Assembly: GCA_045631905.1 (NCBI GenBank)
Contig: JAZQVO010000012.1
Coordinates: forward strand, 1 to 64,000
DNA: 64,000 bases
Reading direction: 5' to 3'
Source of the DNA: HGM04593 sp045631905
GTDB lineage: Bacteria; Bacteroidota; Bacteroidia; Bacteroidales; Bacteroidaceae
Part shown: positions 29,415 through 38,622 of the stretch, in pieces
Layout of the letters: every line of letters begins with the position of its first letter
How positions within the stretch are numbered: position 1 is the stretch's first letter
The notes under the pieces: generated by a model
Told to the model about the DNA's origin: nothing
Seen by the model: the letters and a program-made list of their open reading frames with translations, nothing else
Databases searched by the model: none
Position numbers and translations under genes: made by a program

Positions 29415-30145
29415 TGTTAAAAAAAATACTATTATACACAGTTGCAACAGTAGCCACATGCTACATAATATTTACCATGTTCTTTCTCCCAAAGAGCAAG
29501 GAGGTAGAGCTATGTAACGGCATAAACATCACCATCGTCGGAGAGAATAAAGATGTTCTGCCGGCCGAATATGTAAGAAAGGCCATAATAAAGGCCAATA
29601 TGAACCCAACCGGCAAACCGCTCGACAAGGTCGATTGTGGCAAAATAGAGAAATTCTTCAACAAGATGTCTATTGTAGACGAGTGCCAGAGCTACAAGAC
29701 ACACAAGGGCGTTGTTGGAATAAAAATACACTGCAAGGAGCCTATAATGCAGGTTTTCGACAAAAACGGTAAAATATTCTACATAGACAGGGACGGTGCC
29801 ATAATAGAAAACATACACAACGCCATGTACCTGCCCGTTGCAAGCGGAAACATCGACCGCAAGATGGCCACAAAAGAGTTGCTGACGATAGCACTCTTCC
29901 TGCAAGAGAACCGCTTTTGGAACGAACAGACCGAGCAGGTATATTTCGACGAAAAAAGAGAGGTTGTACTTGTGCCACGCATCGGCAACCACACGGTGGA
30001 ACTTGGGAAGCCCGACAAACTGAAAGAGAAGCTCGACAAACTGGAAAAATTCTACAAAAAAGGATTGAGCATAGCGGGCTGGAACAAATACAGCAAGATA
30101 AATATAGAGATAGACAAACAGGTTATTTGCACCAAAAGAAAATAA
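29414..30145 (+). CDS. ftsQ: Cell division protein FtsQ/DivIB
   Basis: 243 aa bitopic protein: short cytoplasmic N-terminus, transmembrane helix at about 5-25, then a periplasmic part with a POTRA-like region (EVELCNGINITIVGENKDVLPAEY) and the beta domain. It links FtsA/FtsZ-side components to FtsL/FtsB. Sequence is divergent; position between murC and ftsA plus topology make the call. Ends in a basic tail (ICTKRK). Confidence 0.85.
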   Translation: MLKKILLYTVATVATCYIIFTMFFLPKSKEVELCNGINITIVGENKDVLPAEYVRKAIIKANMNPTGKPLDKVDCGKIEKFFNKMSIVDECQSYKTHKGVVGIKIHCKEPIMQVFDKNGKIFYIDRDGAIIENIHNAMYLPVASGNIDRKMATKELLTIALFLQENRFWNEQTEQVYFDEKREVVLVPRIGNHTVELGKPDKLKEKLDKLEKFYKKGLSIAGWNKYSKINIEIDKQVICTKRK

Positions 30146-30151
30146 GAGAAT

Positions 30152-31498
30152 ATGGGAACATGTAATTATATCACAGCTATTGAGATAGGTTCTTCGAGGA
30201 TTACGGGAACCGTGGGACTTGCCACCTACGAGGGCATGAAGATTGTGGCCTACGCAAGCGAACCCGTTGAGGATTTTATATCCAAGGGCGTTGTCCGCAA
30301 TGTCGATGCGGTAAGTTCGAGCCTCACAAATATTGTAAACAGGCTCGAGGCACAACTCAACGAAAAGGTAACCATAGAGAGAGCCTATATAACCATAGGA
30401 GGCATGTCGGTTCACTCCATAAAATCGACCGTAAAACGCACCTTCGACGAATACAAGAAAATTACACTCGACATAACCGACTCCATGGCGTTGCAGAACG
30501 ACAACGAATTTATTGTTCCCGAAGGTTTCCAGAAGGTGCAGGTAATTGCTCAGGAGTATATTCTCGATGGCAACATAAATGTTGCTCCCATAGGTTTCCA
30601 CGCCCGTAACATAGAGTGCAGTTACCTGAACATCGTTATAAACGAGCAATTCATGAAACAGCTCTGCGAGAGCTTCGAGATGGCAAAGATAGAGATTGTC
30701 GATAGCTTCAGCGGTGCAAAGATAGACGCAGACATTCTCCTTGGCAAAGAGGACAAACGCAGTTGTGCACTTGTGAACATGGGAGCCGACACAACCACAA
30801 TCTCTATATATTCGAACGAGCTGTTGCGCAAGCTGGTTGTTCTGCCTCTTGGTGGCGAAACAATCACGAAAGATATTTGCGCCGAAAGAATTTCACGCGA
30901 AGAGGCCGAGCAGATAAAAATTTCGAGAGGCTACCTTGCAAAATATGTCGAGGGACTACCCTTCCCTGTCGAGACGCTAAACAAAATTATAAGCGCACGT
31001 GTGCAAGAGATACTTTTGAACATAAAGCACCAGATAGAAAACTCGGGCGAGACGGTAAACAAAATACTCTTTACCGGTGGCACAGCCAAGCTCAAAAACC
31101 TAAAGATGTTGCTCGACGAATACCTGCCCGGGTATGCAACACAAATAATAACCGAGCCTTCGCTCAACTGCTTCAGCGACAGCAGTCTCTACCTTGCCGA
31201 CGGTGCCATAACCCCGGCACTCTTCGGGCTTCTCACAACAGGCAAAGAGAATTGTTGTCGCAGCGTAGCGATGACAAACACACCGCCACCTACCGAGTTG
31301 CAGTTCGAAGATGAGCCCGAACAACCGGTAGAGAAGAAAGAGGAACCCGAAGAAAAAGAAGAACCAAAGAAAGAGGAGAAAAAAGAGGAGCCCAAGAAAG
31401 CGGCAAAAGAGGCCGGCTGGAAGAAAAAGATGAGAGACCTCTTTGCCGCCTTTAAGGACAACCTCGAAGAAGAGGAAGAAGATGACAACGACGAGTAA
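30152..31498 (+). CDS. ftsA: Cell division actin homologue FtsA
   Basis: 448 aa. Tethers FtsZ to the membrane. Actin-fold motifs: phosphate-1 AIEIGSSRITGTVG at the N-terminus, the SHS2 insertion (1C domain, about 85-165), ALVNMGADTTTISIY and the adenosine motif ILFTGGTAKLKNL. After the core comes a linker of repeated Lys/Glu/Pro units (about 385-418) and then a short amphipathic helix (GWKKKMRDLFAAFKDNL) that is the expected membrane anchor. The acidic end is DEEEEEDDNDE-like. Confidence 0.95.
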   Translation: MGTCNYITAIEIGSSRITGTVGLATYEGMKIVAYASEPVEDFISKGVVRNVDAVSSSLTNIVNRLEAQLNEKVTIERAYITIGGMSVHSIKSTVKRTFDEYKKITLDITDSMALQNDNEFIVPEGFQKVQVIAQEYILDGNINVAPIGFHARNIECSYLNIVINEQFMKQLCESFEMAKIEIVDSFSGAKIDADILLGKEDKRSCALVNMGADTTTISIYSNELLRKLVVLPLGGETITKDICAERISREEAEQIKISRGYLAKYVEGLPFPVETLNKIISARVQEILLNIKHQIENSGETVNKILFTGGTAKLKNLKMLLDEYLPGYATQIITEPSLNCFSDSSLYLADGAITPALFGLLTTGKENCCRSVAMTNTPPPTELQFEDEPEQPVEKKEEPEEKEEPKKEEKKEEPKKAAKEAGWKKKMRDLFAAFKDNLEEEEEDDNDE

Positions 31499-31522
31499 TA
31501 ATAACGACTGATACAAAAAAGT

Positions 31523-32839
31523 ATGACTATGAACGGAGAAGAAAAAAAAGGATTACCTTTTGACATACCCACAGATATACCGCGCATAATAAAAGTTATA
31601 GGCGTGGGTGGCGGCGGAAGCAATGCCGTAGAGAACATGTATGAGAAGGGCATACACAATGTGTCGTTCGTTATATGTAACACCGATATTCAAGCACTCA
31701 ACAGCTCCAACATACCCGTCAAGGTGCAGTTGGGAGCAACCATCACCGAGGGCCTCGGAGCCGGCAACAACCCCAAGGTTGCCCGCAAAGCAGCCGAAGA
31801 GAGCCGTGAGCAGATTGAACAGCTTTTCAACGACGGCACCAAGATGGCGTTTATTACCGCAGGCATGGGAGGTGGAACCGGTACAGGAGCCGCCCCCGTT
31901 GTTGCCGAGATAGCCAAGAGCATGGGTATACTTACTATTGGTATCGTAACCATACCCTTCCGCTTTGAGATGGGCAACAAAATAAAACAGGCTCTGAAAG
32001 GTGTTGCCGAGATAGCAAAACATGTCGATGCCCTGCTTGTGATAAACAACGAGCGACTGCTCGATATATACCCCCGTCTCGACATCGAAGAGGGCTTTAA
32101 GAAGGTCGATGAGGTGCTCACGACAGCCACAAAAAGTATTGCCGAAATTATCACTGCACGCGGAACCATCAACCTCGACTTCTGCGACGTAAACAGAGTG
32201 CTCAAAAACGGCGGTGTTGCTATCATGAGCTACGGAATAGACAGCGGAGAGAACCGTCTCGAAAAAGCCTTCGAAAAGGCCATGCACTCACCCCTGCTCA
32301 ACAACAACGATATATACAAATCGAAGAAGTTGCTCTTCAACATATACTACAACCCTAACGAGCCCATGCTTGTTGAGGAGATAAATGCCATAAACAAGTT
32401 CATGCAACGATTCGATGACGAGAATATAGAGGTTATCTGGGGACTGAGCCGAGATTTCTCTCTCCAAGAGGGCGATGTAAAGGTTACAGTGCTTGCAACA
32501 GGTTTCGGCATGAGAAATATCCCCGGCATGGAGCCTCTTATACAGGAGGAAGAGGCCGAGAAAGAGGAAATATCACGCGAGGAGCAGGATAAAAAGGAGG
32601 CCGAGGAGAAAACCCTCAAAGAGATGGAAAAACAGTTCTACAAGGAGGAGTTCAAAATATTCATATTCGAAGGCAACGATATGTTTAACGACGAACTTAT
32701 ATATGCCGTGGAGAACAGCCCCACCTACAAGAGAAGCGTTCAGGACCGCGATGCGTTAAAGGCAATCTCGGAAAAGGCATCGGCCACAAGCAGAAGAGAA
32801 GAGATAGTTACAGAACAATCGTATAACGAAAACAATTAA
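31523..32839 (+). CDS. ftsZ: Cell division GTPase FtsZ
   Basis: 438 aa tubulin homologue that builds the Z ring. GTP-binding IGVGGGGSNAVENM, tubulin signature GGGTGTGAAPVVAEIAK, NNERLLDIYPRLDI and the T7-region NLDFCDV. The C-terminal third is an acidic linker followed by a hydrophobic segment (FKIFIFEGNDMFNDELI) that differs from the proteobacterial FtsZ tail; it may be the partner-binding peptide in this phylum (inference). Last division gene of the cluster. Confidence 0.97.
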   Translation: MTMNGEEKKGLPFDIPTDIPRIIKVIGVGGGGSNAVENMYEKGIHNVSFVICNTDIQALNSSNIPVKVQLGATITEGLGAGNNPKVARKAAEESREQIEQLFNDGTKMAFITAGMGGGTGTGAAPVVAEIAKSMGILTIGIVTIPFRFEMGNKIKQALKGVAEIAKHVDALLVINNERLLDIYPRLDIEEGFKKVDEVLTTATKSIAEIITARGTINLDFCDVNRVLKNGGVAIMSYGIDSGENRLEKAFEKAMHSPLLNNNDIYKSKKLLFNIYYNPNEPMLVEEINAINKFMQRFDDENIEVIWGLSRDFSLQEGDVKVTVLATGFGMRNIPGMEPLIQEEEAEKEEISREEQDKKEAEEKTLKEMEKQFYKEEFKIFIFEGNDMFNDELIYAVENSPTYKRSVQDRDALKAISEKASATSRREEIVTEQSYNENN

Positions 32840-32845
32840 ATATAT

Positions 32846-33295
32846 ATGGAACTTTTCGATATAATAAGCAACGACATTAAAGAGGCAATGAAGGCTAAGG
32901 ACAAAGTTGCGCTCGACACTTTGAGAAATATTAAAAAGGCTCTCTTGGAGGCAAAAACCGCACCCGGAGCAGGCGACACGGTGAGCGACGAGACAGCCAT
33001 TAAGATTATTCAGAAACTTGCCAAGCAAGGTAAGGAGTCGGCCGAACTCTACAAGAGCCAGAAACGCGACGACCTTGCCAACGAGGAGCTTGCACAGGTT
33101 GCCGTGATGGAAAAATACCTCCCTAAACAGATGAGCGAGGAGGAGATAACCGCCGTGCTTAAAGATATTATTGCACAGGTAGGCGCAAGCAAACCACAAG
33201 ATATGGGCAAGGTTATGGGCGTGGCAACAAAACAACTCGCCGGAAAAGCCGATGGTAAGGTTATTTCGGCGATAGTAAAACAGTTGCTATCGTAA
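32846..33295 (+). CDS. GatB/YqeY domain-containing protein
   Basis: 149 aa. The YqeY fold resembles the tail domain of the amidotransferase subunit GatB. Seen: DIKEAMKAKDKVALDTLRNIKKALLEAK at the N-terminus and MGKVMGVATKQLAGKADGKVIS at the end, both typical. Possibly tRNA-related; the exact role is unknown. Six bases after ftsZ, so likely part of that transcript. Only 10 bp from the convergent recO stop, with no room for a separate terminator. Confidence 0.88.
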   Translation: MELFDIISNDIKEAMKAKDKVALDTLRNIKKALLEAKTAPGAGDTVSDETAIKIIQKLAKQGKESAELYKSQKRDDLANEELAQVAVMEKYLPKQMSEEEITAVLKDIIAQVGASKPQDMGKVMGVATKQLAGKADGKVISAIVKQLLS

Positions 33296-33305
33296 ACCCA
33301 TGTAA

Positions 33306-34034
33306 CTAAAAGCAGAACAACTCCCTGAGCACCTCGCCCGAACGTATAGACGGAAATTCGGGTATGTGCAGGCGATAATACTCTTCGAGAACGGCTAGGA
33401 ACTCCCCTCGCCGTTCTTTGTTTAATGCAAGAGAACGCACCGAGAGAAAGTTGGCACCAAGCAGTTGCACAAAGCCGGCTGTGGAGTGAGGCATGAGAAA
33501 ATGCGGGTGCAAGGGGTGCTCACGCACAAGACAACCGGCCTGCATGTCGAAGTAGGAGTTAGGGGCAAGGTTTTCGATGTTGGGATATATTCCAAGAAAG
33601 CGCAAAAGCTGCGACATAAAGACAAGATGAAAGTCGGCATACCCCTCGGGTACCGAGTCGAACCATGTGAGAGCCCTGTCGATATAATTAAAAAGAGCCT
33701 CGTCACGCTCCTCCTCGCGCAAAGCATGCGTGAGCACCTCGGCAAGGTACATCGCTATGGAGGACTTTACCACATCGAGGGGGATAGAAGAGTATATCTG
33801 CATGGGGCGAGCATCGGTTATACGCGACAAACGCCTGCGCACATGGACCGATGCCGTTAATTCAATGAGCGAAAGAGGTTGAAACAACACATTACGTACC
33901 CGCGAACGCTTACCATGCGACACGGGCAACAAGAAAGAGAGACGCCCTTTTTCCAAAGTATAAACATCGGTAATCATCAAATTATCGCTGTATTTTATGC
34001 ACCTCAACACTATTCCTTTGTAATTTTCAACCAT
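33306..34034 (-). CDS. recO: DNA repair protein RecO
   Basis: 242 aa. RecO helps RecR load RecA on SSB-coated DNA. N-terminal OB fold with KGIVLRCIKYSDNLMITDVYTLEKGRLSFL and a helical C-terminal domain with LRFLGIYPNIENL and FDMQAGCLV. The zinc-finger cysteines of some RecO proteins are absent (only isolated Cys seen). Start at the ATG at 34034 (MVENYKGIVLR); the longer frame to 34067 is not supported. Convergent with yqeY, divergent from tRNA-Glu. Confidence 0.9.
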   Translation of the reverse strand: MVENYKGIVLRCIKYSDNLMITDVYTLEKGRLSFLLPVSHGKRSRVRNVLFQPLSLIELTASVHVRRRLSRITDARPMQIYSSIPLDVVKSSIAMYLAEVLTHALREEERDEALFNYIDRALTWFDSVPEGYADFHLVFMSQLLRFLGIYPNIENLAPNSYFDMQAGCLVREHPLHPHFLMPHSTAGFVQLLGANFLSVRSLALNKERRGEFLAVLEEYYRLHIPEFPSIRSGEVLRELFCF

Positions 34035-34091
34035 AAAAAAGAGTTTTTTCAACAATATTGAGCACAAAACTATAAAAAATTCCTCAAATTG

Positions 34092-34122
34092 TTTGCCAAT
34101 TAAAAAAAAGGTTTTACCTTTG
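34092..34122 (+). promoter_or_regulatory. Promoter of tRNA-Glu and rpsT
   Basis: TTTG at 34092-34095, 19-bp spacer, TACCTTTG at 34115-34122: a full match to the Bacteroidota sigma-ABfr consensus TTTG-N19/21-TAnnTTTG. The start point would be about 50 nt before tRNA-Glu. Confidence 0.8.
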
Positions 34123-34182
34123 CAGTCGCTTTGAGCATCATACCATGCTTAAACGTTCCAAAAGAACGATGGCAAAAAGGCC

Positions 34183-34254
34183 GGCCCATTCGTCTATCGG
34201 CTAGGACGCAAGATTTTCATTCTTGAAAGAGGGGTTCGATTCCCCTATGGGCTA
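34183..34254 (+). tRNA. tRNA-Glu (TTC anticodon)
   Basis: Full cloverleaf: acceptor GGCCCAT/ATGGGCT (with G1-T72 wobble), anticodon stem CAAGA/TCTTG with loop TTTTCAT giving anticodon TTC, T-arm GGGGTTCGATTCCCC. CCA is not encoded. A strong promoter lies upstream and rpsT follows 29 bp later, so both may share a transcript. Confidence 0.95.
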
Positions 34255-34283
34255 CAAGTAAAACTAGAAAATAATATAAAGAG

Positions 34284-34538
34284 ATGGCAAATCACAAATC
34301 ATCACTTAAAAGAATCAGACAAACAGAGAAGAGAAATCTTCAGAACCGTTATTTCGGTAAAAATATGCGTTCTGCAGTTCGCAGCCTACGCGCTATAACA
34401 GACAAAAACGAAGCATTGGCAAAGTTCCCCGAGGTTCAGAAGATGCTCGACAGAATGGCTAAACGTGGTCTTATCCACAAGAACAAGGCTGCAAACCTCA
34501 AATCGGGTTTGTGCGCCAGAATCGCCAAATTAGCCTAA
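34284..34538 (+). CDS. rpsT: 30S ribosomal protein S20
   Basis: 84 aa, basic and helical. N-terminus MANHKSSLKRIRQTEKRNLQNR and the block KRGLIHKNKAANLKSGL are characteristic of bS20, which binds 16S rRNA early in small-subunit assembly. Directly downstream of tRNA-Glu and upstream of a strong terminator. Confidence 0.96.
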   Translation: MANHKSSLKRIRQTEKRNLQNRYFGKNMRSAVRSLRAITDKNEALAKFPEVQKMLDRMAKRGLIHKNKAANLKSGLCARIAKLA

Positions 34539-34563
34539 TTTTTAGAAACATATATTTACCTAC

Positions 34564-34593
34564 AAAAGGCTGGATAAATTTATCCAGCCTTTT
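34564..34593. terminator. Perfect-palindrome terminator after rpsT
   Basis: 30-bp perfect palindrome centred on AAATTT (arm AAAAGGCTGGATAAA), 25 bp after the rpsT stop, flanked by A and T runs. Works on either strand. Confidence 0.9.
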
Positions 34594-34830
34594 CGTGTTG
34601 GCACAAACCAAGCCGGCAAAGCAGAGAAACAAAGAAGAACGCTTGCCCCCTTGCCCGCAAAGAGCAAGAAAACATTTTTTGGCAGGGACAACAGCAAAAG
34701 AACAACACCCAAAAAGCAACCAAACAGAGCAAGCACCGCTCCCTGCCAACCGTTTCAGGAAACCCGTAATGAGCAACATTTACAGCAAATAAAAACTATG
34801 TTTTTAAACCGAAACAAAAAAGCAAAATAA
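34594..34830. other. Gene-free spacer between rpsT terminator and gyrB promoter
   Basis: Part of a 353-bp gap. An open frame of 93 codons crosses it (34511-34792) but starts inside rpsT, runs through the terminator and has no family resemblance, so I treat it as non-coding. Nothing else seen. Confidence 0.5.
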
Positions 34831-34862
34831 CTTGCGCAATAGCCCCGTTTTTTGTAATTTTG
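34831..34862 (+). promoter_or_regulatory. gyrB promoter
   Basis: CTTG at 34831-34834 (one mismatch to TTTG), 20-bp spacer, perfect TAATTTTG at 34855-34862. The start codon is 30 bp further on, giving a short leader of about 20-25 nt. Confidence 0.7.
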
Positions 34863-34891
34863 TTGAGTTATTTAAGCAACTAAAACACATT

Positions 34892-36841
34892 ATGAGCGAA
34901 GAAATTAAACAGAATTATTCGGCCGACAGTATCCAGGTCCTCGAAGGCTTGGAGGCAGTGCGTAAACGCCCCGCGATGTACATTGGCGACATAAGCGAGA
35001 AAGGTCTGCACCACCTTGTTTACGAGGTAGTGGACAACTCGATAGACGAGGCCATGGCCGGATATTGTACACATATAAACGTAACCATCAACCCCGGTAA
35101 CTCGATAACCGTACAGGATAACGGCCGCGGTATCCCCGTAGACTGGCACGAGAAAGAGAACCGTTCGGCTCTCGAAGTAGTTATGACAGTGCTCCATGCC
35201 GGAGGTAAATTCAACAAAGACTCATACAAAGTATCGGGAGGTTTGCACGGAGTAGGTGTATCGTGCGTAAACGCCCTCTCGACACACATGAAGACCGAGG
35301 TATTCCGCGACGGAAAGCACTACGAGCAAAACTACTCATGCGGTAAACCGCTCGACCAGGTACAATGCGTAGGCGAAGCCGACATTCGCGGTACACGCCA
35401 AACATTCCAGCCCGACGGCAGTATCTTTGTTGTTACAGAGTACAAGTACGAGATTCTCGCCACACGTTTGCGCGAGCTCGCATTCTTGAACGCCGGAATC
35501 ACCATCACCCTCACCGACAAGCGTGAGGCCGACGAGAACGGAAATTTCAAGAGCGAAACATTCTACTCGACAGAGGGCTTGAAAGAATTTGTTCGTTACA
35601 TAGACGCATCGCGCACACCCCTTATCGGAGATGTAATATACCTCAACACCGAAAAGAACGGTATACCCATCGAGGCAGCCATCATCTACAACAACGGTTA
35701 CAGCGAGAACGTACACTCATACGTAAACAACATCAACACCATAGAGGGAGGTACACACCTTGCAGGTTTCCGTCGCGCACTCACCCGCACCCTCAAAAAA
35801 TATGCCGACGACACAAAAGCACTCGAAAAAGCCAAAGTAGAGATATCGGGCGAGGACTTCCGCGAAGGCCTCACAGCCATCGTATCGGTAAAAGTAGCCG
35901 AGCCTCAATTTGAGGGACAGACCAAGACAAAGCTCGGTAACAACGAGGTAACAGGTGCTGTGGACCAAGCTGTGGGCGAAGCACTCGCATACTACCTCGA
36001 GGAGCACCCCAAAGAGGCCAAGATGGTGGTTGATAAAGTGATACTCGCTGCGACAGCCCGCATAGCCGCACGCAAAGCACGCGAGAGCGTACAGCGCAAG
36101 AGCCCCATGGGCGGTTGCGGTATGCCCGGCAAGCTTGCCGACTGCTCCGACAAAGACCCCGCAAAATGCGAGTTGTTCCTTGTGGAGGGTGACTCGGCGG
36201 GTGGTTCGGCAAAACAGGGCCGTAAAAACAGCTTCCAAGCTATCCTCCCCTTGCGCGGTAAGATTCTCAACGTAGAGAAGGTTATGTGGCACAAAGCCTT
36301 TGAGAGCGACGAGATTAACAATATTATACAAGCAATAGGTGTACGCTTCGGTCTGGACCCCGAAGACAGCAAGAAAGCAAACATCGACAAACTGCGCTAC
36401 CACAAGATTATCATGATGACCGATGCCGACGTCGATGGTTCACACATCGACACACTCATCATGACACTCTTCTACCGCTACATGCCCGAAATTATCGAAG
36501 GAGGATACCTCTACATAGCAACACCCCCTCTCTACCAATGCTCAAAGGGCAACGTAAAGGAGTATTGCTACGACGACGATGCACTGAAAGCCTTCACAGA
36601 GAAGTATGCCAACGGCAACGAGAAAGAGGTTAAAATTCAGCGATATAAAGGTCTTGGAGAGATGAACCCCGAGCAGTTGTGGGAAACCACCATGAACCCT
36701 GAGACACGCATCTTGAAACAGGTTACCATACGCGATGCACAAGATGCCGACCATATATTCTCAATGCTCATGGGTGACGATGTAGGCCCCCGTCGCGAGT
36801 TTATCGAGAAGAACGCCAAGTATGCCGAGATTGACGCATAA
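34892..36841 (+). CDS. gyrB: DNA gyrase subunit B
   Basis: 649 aa ATPase subunit of gyrase, introducing negative supercoils with GyrA. GHKL ATPase motifs: EVVDNSIDEAMAG, DNGRGIPVD, GGLHGVGVSCVNAL. The TOPRIM domain has EGDSAGGSAKQGR with catalytic Glu432 and the metal-binding DxDxD at 511-515 (MTDADVDGSH). The C-terminal RYKGLGEMNPEQLWETTM is standard. Start is ATG 34892 (MSEEIKQNY); the in-frame ATG at 34832 lies within the promoter and is rejected. Short, no E. coli-type insertion. Confidence 0.97.
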   Translation: MSEEIKQNYSADSIQVLEGLEAVRKRPAMYIGDISEKGLHHLVYEVVDNSIDEAMAGYCTHINVTINPGNSITVQDNGRGIPVDWHEKENRSALEVVMTVLHAGGKFNKDSYKVSGGLHGVGVSCVNALSTHMKTEVFRDGKHYEQNYSCGKPLDQVQCVGEADIRGTRQTFQPDGSIFVVTEYKYEILATRLRELAFLNAGITITLTDKREADENGNFKSETFYSTEGLKEFVRYIDASRTPLIGDVIYLNTEKNGIPIEAAIIYNNGYSENVHSYVNNINTIEGGTHLAGFRRALTRTLKKYADDTKALEKAKVEISGEDFREGLTAIVSVKVAEPQFEGQTKTKLGNNEVTGAVDQAVGEALAYYLEEHPKEAKMVVDKVILAATARIAARKARESVQRKSPMGGCGMPGKLADCSDKDPAKCELFLVEGDSAGGSAKQGRKNSFQAILPLRGKILNVEKVMWHKAFESDEINNIIQAIGVRFGLDPEDSKKANIDKLRYHKIIMMTDADVDGSHIDTLIMTLFYRYMPEIIEGGYLYIATPPLYQCSKGNVKEYCYDDDALKAFTEKYANGNEKEVKIQRYKGLGEMNPEQLWETTMNPETRILKQVTIRDAQDADHIFSMLMGDDVGPRREFIEKNAKYAEIDA

Positions 36842-36854
36842 AAAACAGAACACC

Positions 36855-36900
36855 ATATAACCACAAAAGGACAGCGTTTGCTGTCCTTTTGTGGTTATAT
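36855..36900. terminator. Bidirectional terminator between gyrB and membrane acyltransferase
   Basis: 21-bp perfect inverted repeat with a GTTT loop (36855-36875 / 36880-36900), between convergent stop codons at 36841 and 36917. Confidence 0.9.
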
Positions 36901-36916
36901 GAGATAGATACAAATA

Positions 36917-38023
36917 CTATACTTTAAGAAAAATCTTTTTCCTATAAAGAAAATAGAGGAAAAGCCAGCACACAAGCACATAGCAAGCCCAATAAGCGAC
37001 AGCATAGAAACCGGCAGGAAAAAGATGAATAACCCCACCGAAAAGCGAAGAATTAAGCTTGTGAAAATCGACAAAATGCTGTAACAGATATATTGTGATG
37101 GAGTTAAGACCAATAACCCTGAAAAAGAGAGTGAAACCACGAAGCTGCAACACATCTACAACAAGATAGAAGAGCGCGAACAACAACACCGACCAACCAC
37201 CGGCATAACACACAAAGGAACTACTCCATAAATTTTTATTGATAGGGAAGAGAAGCCCCCACAAAGCACCGACCGACACAAGAACCACAGACGACAGAAA
37301 AAGAAGAGTCACCTTCCTGGTGCCCGACAGCCCCTTGAACATAACCAACTCGCCCGTAAATATACCAAGCATGGCAGTAACCATGGCAGGGAAAGTAGAC
37401 AAAAGCCCCTCGGGGTCGTGAACACCATCGTGCAGGGTGCCGGGAAGCAAAAACCTGTCTAGGCGTGCCACAAGAGAACCCTCCATGGAGAGAGGCGACA
37501 AGCCATCGACCGAGGGGACAAGCACAAGCAGTGCCCAATAACCCAACAACACAGCAAGCGACACAACCACCGACCATCTGCGACCGAGCCACACAAAAAC
37601 AACAGCAGCCAAGGCCCACGCCACACCTATACGTCCGAGCACGCTTGCACAACGCAGAGTGTTGAAATTAAATTGCAACAACCCGTTATATATCATTCCA
37701 AGAAACACAAGCATGGCTGCGCGGAAAAGAACCTTGCGCGACACATCAAAGTTGCTCCTCCCAAGACTGCGCTGTTTGGCAAGCGAGAAGGGGAAAGAGA
37801 CACCCGCAAGAAAAAGAAAAAGCGGGAATATGAGGTCGTAAAAAGTAAAACCGTCCCAAGCAGAATGTTGCATCTGCCCGGCCAGCCCCGCAAAAGCCGT
37901 ACCCGGAAAAAGAGCACACAACGAAAGAAAGAGAGCGTCGCCACCCATAATAAAGAACATGTCGAGCCCACGCAAAGTGTCGAGCGAGAGCAAACGCTTG
38001 CCGTTTTCACCGTTTTTCGCCAT
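36917..38023 (-). CDS. DUF5009-type membrane acyltransferase (heparan-alpha-glucosaminide N-acetyltransferase-like)
   Basis: 368 aa with about ten hydrophobic segments. The N-terminal block SLDTLRGLDMFFIMGGDAL and the downstream FTFYDLIFPLFLFLAGVSFPF match the HGSNAT/YeiB-like acyltransferase group found across Bacteroidetes, which moves acetyl groups across a membrane to sugars. The substrate here is unknown. Last gene of a two-gene minus operon, 5 bp after the nitroreductase-like gene. Confidence 0.8.
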   Translation of the reverse strand: MAKNGENGKRLLSLDTLRGLDMFFIMGGDALFLSLCALFPGTAFAGLAGQMQHSAWDGFTFYDLIFPLFLFLAGVSFPFSLAKQRSLGRSNFDVSRKVLFRAAMLVFLGMIYNGLLQFNFNTLRCASVLGRIGVAWALAAVVFVWLGRRWSVVVSLAVLLGYWALLVLVPSVDGLSPLSMEGSLVARLDRFLLPGTLHDGVHDPEGLLSTFPAMVTAMLGIFTGELVMFKGLSGTRKVTLLFLSSVVLVSVGALWGLLFPINKNLWSSSFVCYAGGWSVLLFALFYLVVDVLQLRGFTLFFRVIGLNSITIYLLQHFVDFHKLNSSLFGGVIHLFPAGFYAVAYWACYVLVCWLFLYFLYRKKIFLKV

Positions 38024-38028
38024 AAGAA

Positions 38029-38571
38029 TTATATTAAAAGATCGTTTACAGACATCTCGTTAAAAGCCGTGTCGAAAACCAAAGAGAGCTCACCACTGCG
38101 CCCTACCGCCACGAGAACAAGCGGAGAGACCTCGAGAGAGAACTCACGCGCAAGCCCTGCCGAGTCGAAACGGTCGAGCACAACAGCCGTAAGACCAATC
38201 TCCACAGCCTGCAACTGCATAGCCTGCACCACCCTGCCAAGAGCAATATAGAGAGAGCTATCGGTGAGAGCCGACGAGCATACAAGAATATAAGCCCCCG
38301 CCTTCGGGTAGGCCACATCGCTCGCTCTCAAACGCAAAGCATCATCGCCCGTTATAAATTTATAACGAAAAGCACTGCGCACAGGCACCTTGGCAGCCGC
38401 ACCCACCATGCGGAGCAGTTGGTCGTTGCGCACCTGATAGGTGTCGAAAGTAGCGGTAGAGATACACTTATCGAGTAACGACGAAAGATTACTCTTTGCC
38501 TTTGTCGCAACAGGCGAGGTTACACGCGCCTTGTGTTGCTCCATCTTCTTTTCCAAATAATTATCGGCCAT
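38029..38571 (-). CDS. Nitroreductase-like flavoprotein (tentative)
   Basis: 180 aa. The early RNDQLLRMVGAAAKVPVRSA segment and the later LGRVVQAMQLQAVEIGLTAVVLDRF resemble the FMN-binding helix and the substrate loop of short nitroreductase-family proteins. No signal peptide. The assignment rests on pattern only, and the protein could be a degenerate or non-catalytic member. First gene of a pair with the membrane acyltransferase. Confidence 0.55.
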   Translation of the reverse strand: MADNYLEKKMEQHKARVTSPVATKAKSNLSSLLDKCISTATFDTYQVRNDQLLRMVGAAAKVPVRSAFRYKFITGDDALRLRASDVAYPKAGAYILVCSSALTDSSLYIALGRVVQAMQLQAVEIGLTAVVLDRFDSAGLAREFSLEVSPLVLVAVGRSGELSLVFDTAFNEMSVNDLLI

Positions 38572-38594
38572 AGTTCAAAGAGTTGGTATAAATG

Positions 38595-38620
38595 AAAAAA
38601 GCACCGCTTACGCGGTGCTT
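38595..38620 (-). terminator. tRNA-Cys terminator
   Basis: On the minus strand, GCACCGC...GCGGTGC forms a 7-bp GC-rich stem with a 4-nt loop, extended by A-T pairs and followed by a T run, 2 bp past the tRNA 3' end. Confidence 0.85.
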
Positions 38621-38622
38621 TG

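Noticed and set aside
29510..30649. 379-codon open frame on the minus strand
   Set aside because: Antisense to ftsQ and ftsA within a co-oriented cluster; Tyr/Val/Cys-rich shadow composition.
17583..33295. Missing murF and ddl taken as a gene loss in the division cluster
   Set aside because: Their absence from this cluster is, to my knowledge, normal in Bacteroidota; they are expected elsewhere in the genome.
34511..34792. 93-codon open frame after rpsT
   Set aside because: Starts inside rpsT, crosses a strong terminator and resembles no family.
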